A stretch of 8,770 nt of DNA from an uncultured Brevinema sp. (GTDB lineage: Bacteria > Spirochaetota > Brevinematia > Brevinematales > Brevinemataceae): positions 1 through 8,770 of the forward strand of contig CAMRBT010000060.1 of the NCBI GenBank assembly GCA_947040475.1, written 5' to 3'. Of the stretch, positions 6,281 to 8,770 are shown piece by piece. The notes under the pieces are model-generated. The model ran no database searches. It was not told the origin of the DNA and saw only the letters and a program-made list of their open reading frames with translations. The position numbers and the translations under genes were made by a program. The number at the start of each line of letters is the position of its first letter. The stretch's first letter is position 1.

Positions 6281-6961
6281 ATGATTGTACAAGCAAGTAA
6301 TTTAACTAAAAAAATACCTGATGGTTCTTTTCAGAGAACTTTATTAGATGATATAAATCTTACTATTCAAGAGAACGAAATTGTTGCCCTTGTTGGTACA
6401 TCTGGAGCTGGTAAAACAGCTTTATTACGTGTGTTATCTTGTTTAGAAGTAATACATGATGGGGAATACACCTTTAATAGTTCTCTACACATCGTTAATT
6501 TACCTGAATCTGGATTGGCTAACATGAGAAGACTCTATATGGGATTTATAGGCTTTGAACCAGAATTCATTGATAACATGTCCGTAAAAGAATGTCTTGA
6601 TATGCCTCTTTCTGCTATAGATATATCATATAAAGAAAGAAAAAATCGTATTATTGATATTTTAGAGCTTATAGGACTTACTTCCAAATTAAACAATTCT
6701 ATTTCTTCTCTCCAATATTACGAAAGAATGTATATATCTGCAGCTAGAGCTTTTATTAAAAGACCTCTTCTTGTCGTTGCAGATAATCCTTGTAAACAAC
6801 TACATACTTCTGAAGCTCTTGCTTTTTTAGAATTATTAACAACCCTTTCAAGAGAATACGGTGGAGCTTTAGTGTATTCTACTTATGATCCTGCCCATTT
6901 GAAAAAGGCAAATAAAATTGTATACATGAAAGACGGCAAAATTATAAAAATTGCATCATAA
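6281..6961 (+). CDS. ABC-transporter ATPase subunit (LolD/MacB/FtsE type) with degenerate catalytic motifs
   Basis: This 226-residue protein has the normal length and fold order of a LolD/MacB-type ATPase. Walker A is intact (GTSGAGKT, 39-46). The other motifs align without gaps but are altered. The Q-loop region GFIGFEPEF has F92 where Q is expected. The signature is LQYYE (144-148) in place of LSGGQ/E. Walker B keeps D168 (LLVVAD) but has N169 for the catalytic glutamate. The D-loop is KQLH (172-175), and the H-loop is STYD with Y202 for histidine. Nucleotide binding is therefore likely, while normal hydrolysis is not expected. The frame is full length with a GGAGG ribosome site and tandem stops, so it does not look like a pseudogene. 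The permease gene starts 19 bases later. By family, the complex would sit on the cytoplasmic face of the inner membrane and act on envelope lipids, lipoproteins or cell-wall enzymes; the substrate is unknown. Confidence 0.9.
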   Translation: MIVQASNLTKKIPDGSFQRTLLDDINLTIQENEIVALVGTSGAGKTALLRVLSCLEVIHDGEYTFNSSLHIVNLPESGLANMRRLYMGFIGFEPEFIDNMSVKECLDMPLSAIDISYKERKNRIIDILELIGLTSKLNNSISSLQYYERMYISAARAFIKRPLLVVADNPCKQLHTSEALAFLELLTTLSREYGGALVYSTYDPAHLKKANKIVYMKDGKIIKIAS

Positions 6962-6980
6962 TAGTATCCTATAAAAAACC

Positions 6981-8770
6981 ATGAAAAAAAATAAAATTTT
7001 TATTCCAAAAAATATCCTTCGCTTACCCATCAAAACTAGAATTTTTATGTATATCTTGTTGACAGTTCTTATTTCTTTAACATTTATTAGTTTAGCTATT
7101 CTTGAAGGAATGTATTTTAACATCAAACAAAATACCACACAAAATTATAATTCTCATCTATCTGTACGACAAACAACCTACTCTCCTCATCTGCCTCTAG
7201 ATGTATCATCATGGTGGGATGGTCCTTACAGCTATTTAGAAGATCTTCAAAATAAAAATCCTGTCAGTAGAGCTGTGGTAAAAAGAACTATTCTTCCAGC
7301 TATTTATCAAGCTTCAAATCAACAATTTCCTATTCAATTGGTACTATTAGATAATAATGATGATTTAATATTTAATAATTTTATGTCCTCTGAGGCACAA
7401 GGAACTTTGATTTCAAAAGATAGTGTGCATATTGGAGTTAAATTAGCTCAACGATTAAATCTCAAAGAAAACGACGTTTTTCCTATTTATATCCCCAGTT
7501 TCAATTATAGCACTACAAATACTAAAGTTTCCTATATTTATCAATCCCCAGATCGATTTAATGATCATTATAATGTATATGTAAACAAAGATACTTTTCA
7601 AGATATGCTCGGAATTAACTTTCAAAAATACCATGTTCGTTTTCATGCCTCTTCTTTTATTTCTTTAGTTGCTCCTTCTATTTTTAATCTTATTTCATCA
7701 AATATTAAAATATATGCTGATGATACAATTACTTATCAATATTTACAACTAAATACTATTAAAAAAAATATGACTAAGTGGGCTTATTATCTTTATTTTT
7801 TATGTGGTCTTTTGTTGTTTTTAAGTATGTATCTCAATTATTCTCTTATTATTAAAGATATCGATAATTACACTTATAAAACAGGCTTTATCCCCAAATT
7901 ACAACTTCATTTCAAAATATTATTAAATACCTTTTTTCAGCTTATTGGTATTACTATTGGAGCTTTAGTTGTTTTATTTGTCTTTATTAAAATAGATCCT
8001 TATATTTCTTCTGCTTTATTTTTACCAGATAATCCTATTTTTTCAGAATTGAATTTACCTCTCACTTATCAATTTGATCCAAAAATTCCTAGCAATTTAT
8101 TTCAAAACATTATTCCCATGGGAATCCTAGTAGGAATGATAGCTTATGGAATGATGATGTTTATTTATTCTATATTGCCCAATTTTTCTGATCCTAAAAA
8201 TAAAATTAGTTATACAGCTTTAGGATTTTTACTAGTAGCTGTCCTTGGATTTACAAGCGTAAATGGCTACCTTTATAATAGTTTTGCTGATGCAAGCCGT
8301 CAACAACATTGGGCTCAATACTTCTTTGGTAAACATTCTCTTTATGAAAAAAATTATCTACATTATAATGCCTTAAAAGTATCTCCAAAAGCTTTTATTA
8401 TTCCTTCGGATTTACTGACTATTTTACAAGAAAATTCTGTGCAATACATGACTACTTTAGAAATATTCGGTACAGCTTCTACAGATAAAATAAAAAAAGA
8501 TGTTTCTATTAAGGCTTTACAAGGCAATCTCTCTCAATTTTCAAATATCTTACCCCGCCTACTATCAAATCAAGTAGTCATTGGTAAAGATGTAGCTGAT
8601 TATTTTTTGAGTAACAAAGTTTTAAGTATTGAGTTCGACAAAGACACTTCTTTTAGTAATATTCTTCGTGTAGATAAGCAAAGCCTTACAGAGGAGCTTG
8701 CTCTTATTCTCTCAAATACTAATTTAGAAAATATAGTAACTAACAATATCATAGCAAACACAAACGATAT
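6981..8770 (+). CDS. FtsX/LolC/MacB-like ABC permease, 5' 596 codons; open at window end
   Basis: The frame from the ATG at 6981 has no stop through 596 complete codons and continues past the window. Predicted layout: a basic N-terminus, TM1 (about 21-44), a large extracytoplasmic domain (about 45-265), TM2 (267-291), TM3 (314-337), a 40-residue loop, TM4 (377-399), TM5 (411-432), then a second extracytoplasmic domain to the end. Both outer domains carry a MacB/LolC-like element: VHIGVKLAQRLNLKEND (149-165) and VVIGKDVADYF (532-542). This suggests two FtsX-type halves in one chain, with three further spans expected downstream. The gene follows the degenerate ATPase after 19 bases, so the two should form one transporter. 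No Shine-Dalgarno-like sequence precedes the ATG (TATCCTATAAAAAACC), so translation may be coupled to the upstream gene. A start at the ATG at 7047 would cut into TM1 and has no better ribosome site. The family call rests on topology and weak motifs. Confidence 0.78.
   Translation, partial: MKKNKIFIPKNILRLPIKTRIFMYILLTVLISLTFISLAILEGMYFNIKQNTTQNYNSHLSVRQTTYSPHLPLDVSSWWDGPYSYLEDLQNKNPVSRAVVKRTILPAIYQASNQQFPIQLVLLDNNDDLIFNNFMSSEAQGTLISKDSVHIGVKLAQRLNLKENDVFPIYIPSFNYSTTNTKVSYIYQSPDRFNDHYNVYVNKDTFQDMLGINFQKYHVRFHASSFISLVAPSIFNLISSNIKIYADDTITYQYLQLNTIKKNMTKWAYYLYFLCGLLLFLSMYLNYSLIIKDIDNYTYKTGFIPKLQLHFKILLNTFFQLIGITIGALVVLFVFIKIDPYISSALFLPDNPIFSELNLPLTYQFDPKIPSNLFQNIIPMGILVGMIAYGMMMFIYSILPNFSDPKNKISYTALGFLLVAVLGFTSVNGYLYNSFADASRQQHWAQYFFGKHSLYEKNYLHYNALKVSPKAFIIPSDLLTILQENSVQYMTTLEIFGTASTDKIKKDVSIKALQGNLSQFSNILPRLLSNQVVIGKDVADYFLSNKVLSIEFDKDTSFSNILRVDKQSLTEELALILSNTNLENIVTNNIIANTND

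Noticed and set aside
6281..6961. ATPase gene as a pseudogene
   Set aside because: Length, frame, ribosome site, Walker A and all hydrophobic core positions are kept. The changes are confined to catalytic motifs, which suggests altered function and not decay.
6956..7138. 60-residue minus-strand frame over the ATPase-permease junction
   Set aside because: It is antisense to the signal/TM1 region of the permease; its hydrophobicity simply mirrors the opposite strand.
7455..7646. 63-residue minus-strand frame inside the permease gene
   Set aside because: It is a shadow of the continuous permease reading frame.

Overview
The window is AT-rich (roughly 30% GC by eye) and tightly packed with genes. 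It comes from a diderm bacterium: it encodes a large LptD/OstA-type outer-membrane assembly protein, a second probable outer-membrane barrel protein, and several proteins with signal peptides or membrane anchors. The size and style of the LptD-like protein (about 1050 residues, no cysteine in the mature part) together with the low GC suggest a spirochaete. That assignment is inference and no marker here settles it. No tRNA, rRNA, insertion sequence, phage gene or CRISPR array was seen.

Region 1 (1-3510, minus strand) is a two-gene operon. lptD is upstream, and tgt (queuine tRNA-ribosyltransferase, cut by the window edge) follows 21 bases after its stop. Region 2 (about 3511-3707) is a divergent intergenic region holding a promoter-like sequence for each direction and a small inverted repeat. 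Region 3 (3708-5787, plus strand) is a probable three-gene operon: a barrel-like outer-membrane protein with a charged helical tail, a DJ-1/PfpI-family protein with a complete active site, and a secreted protein of unknown family. Its last stop codon overlaps the stop of a convergent 116-residue single-pass membrane protein (5784-6134, minus strand). A perfect 12-bp hairpin near the 3' end of the secreted-protein gene, followed on the minus strand by a T-run, looks like the terminator of that convergent gene.

Region 4 (6135-6280) is a divergent control region. It has a good sigma70-type promoter on the plus strand, a 10-bp perfect palindrome laid over that promoter, and an 18-bp direct repeat (17/18 identical) with copies offset by 42 bp in the predicted leader of the next gene. 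Region 5 (6281-8770, plus strand) is an ABC-transporter operon of the MacB/LolCDE/FtsEX type. The ATPase subunit has an intact Walker A, but the Q-loop glutamine, the LSGGQ signature, the catalytic glutamate, the D-loop and the H-loop histidine are all replaced. The next gene, open at the window end, is a long permease with two extracytoplasmic domains and FtsX-like topology.

The most notable system is region 5: a conserved-looking but apparently catalytically degenerate ABC ATPase paired with an internally duplicated permease. It sits behind an elaborate control region shared with an orphan membrane protein. Whether a canonical ATPase partner lies downstream cannot be seen here.
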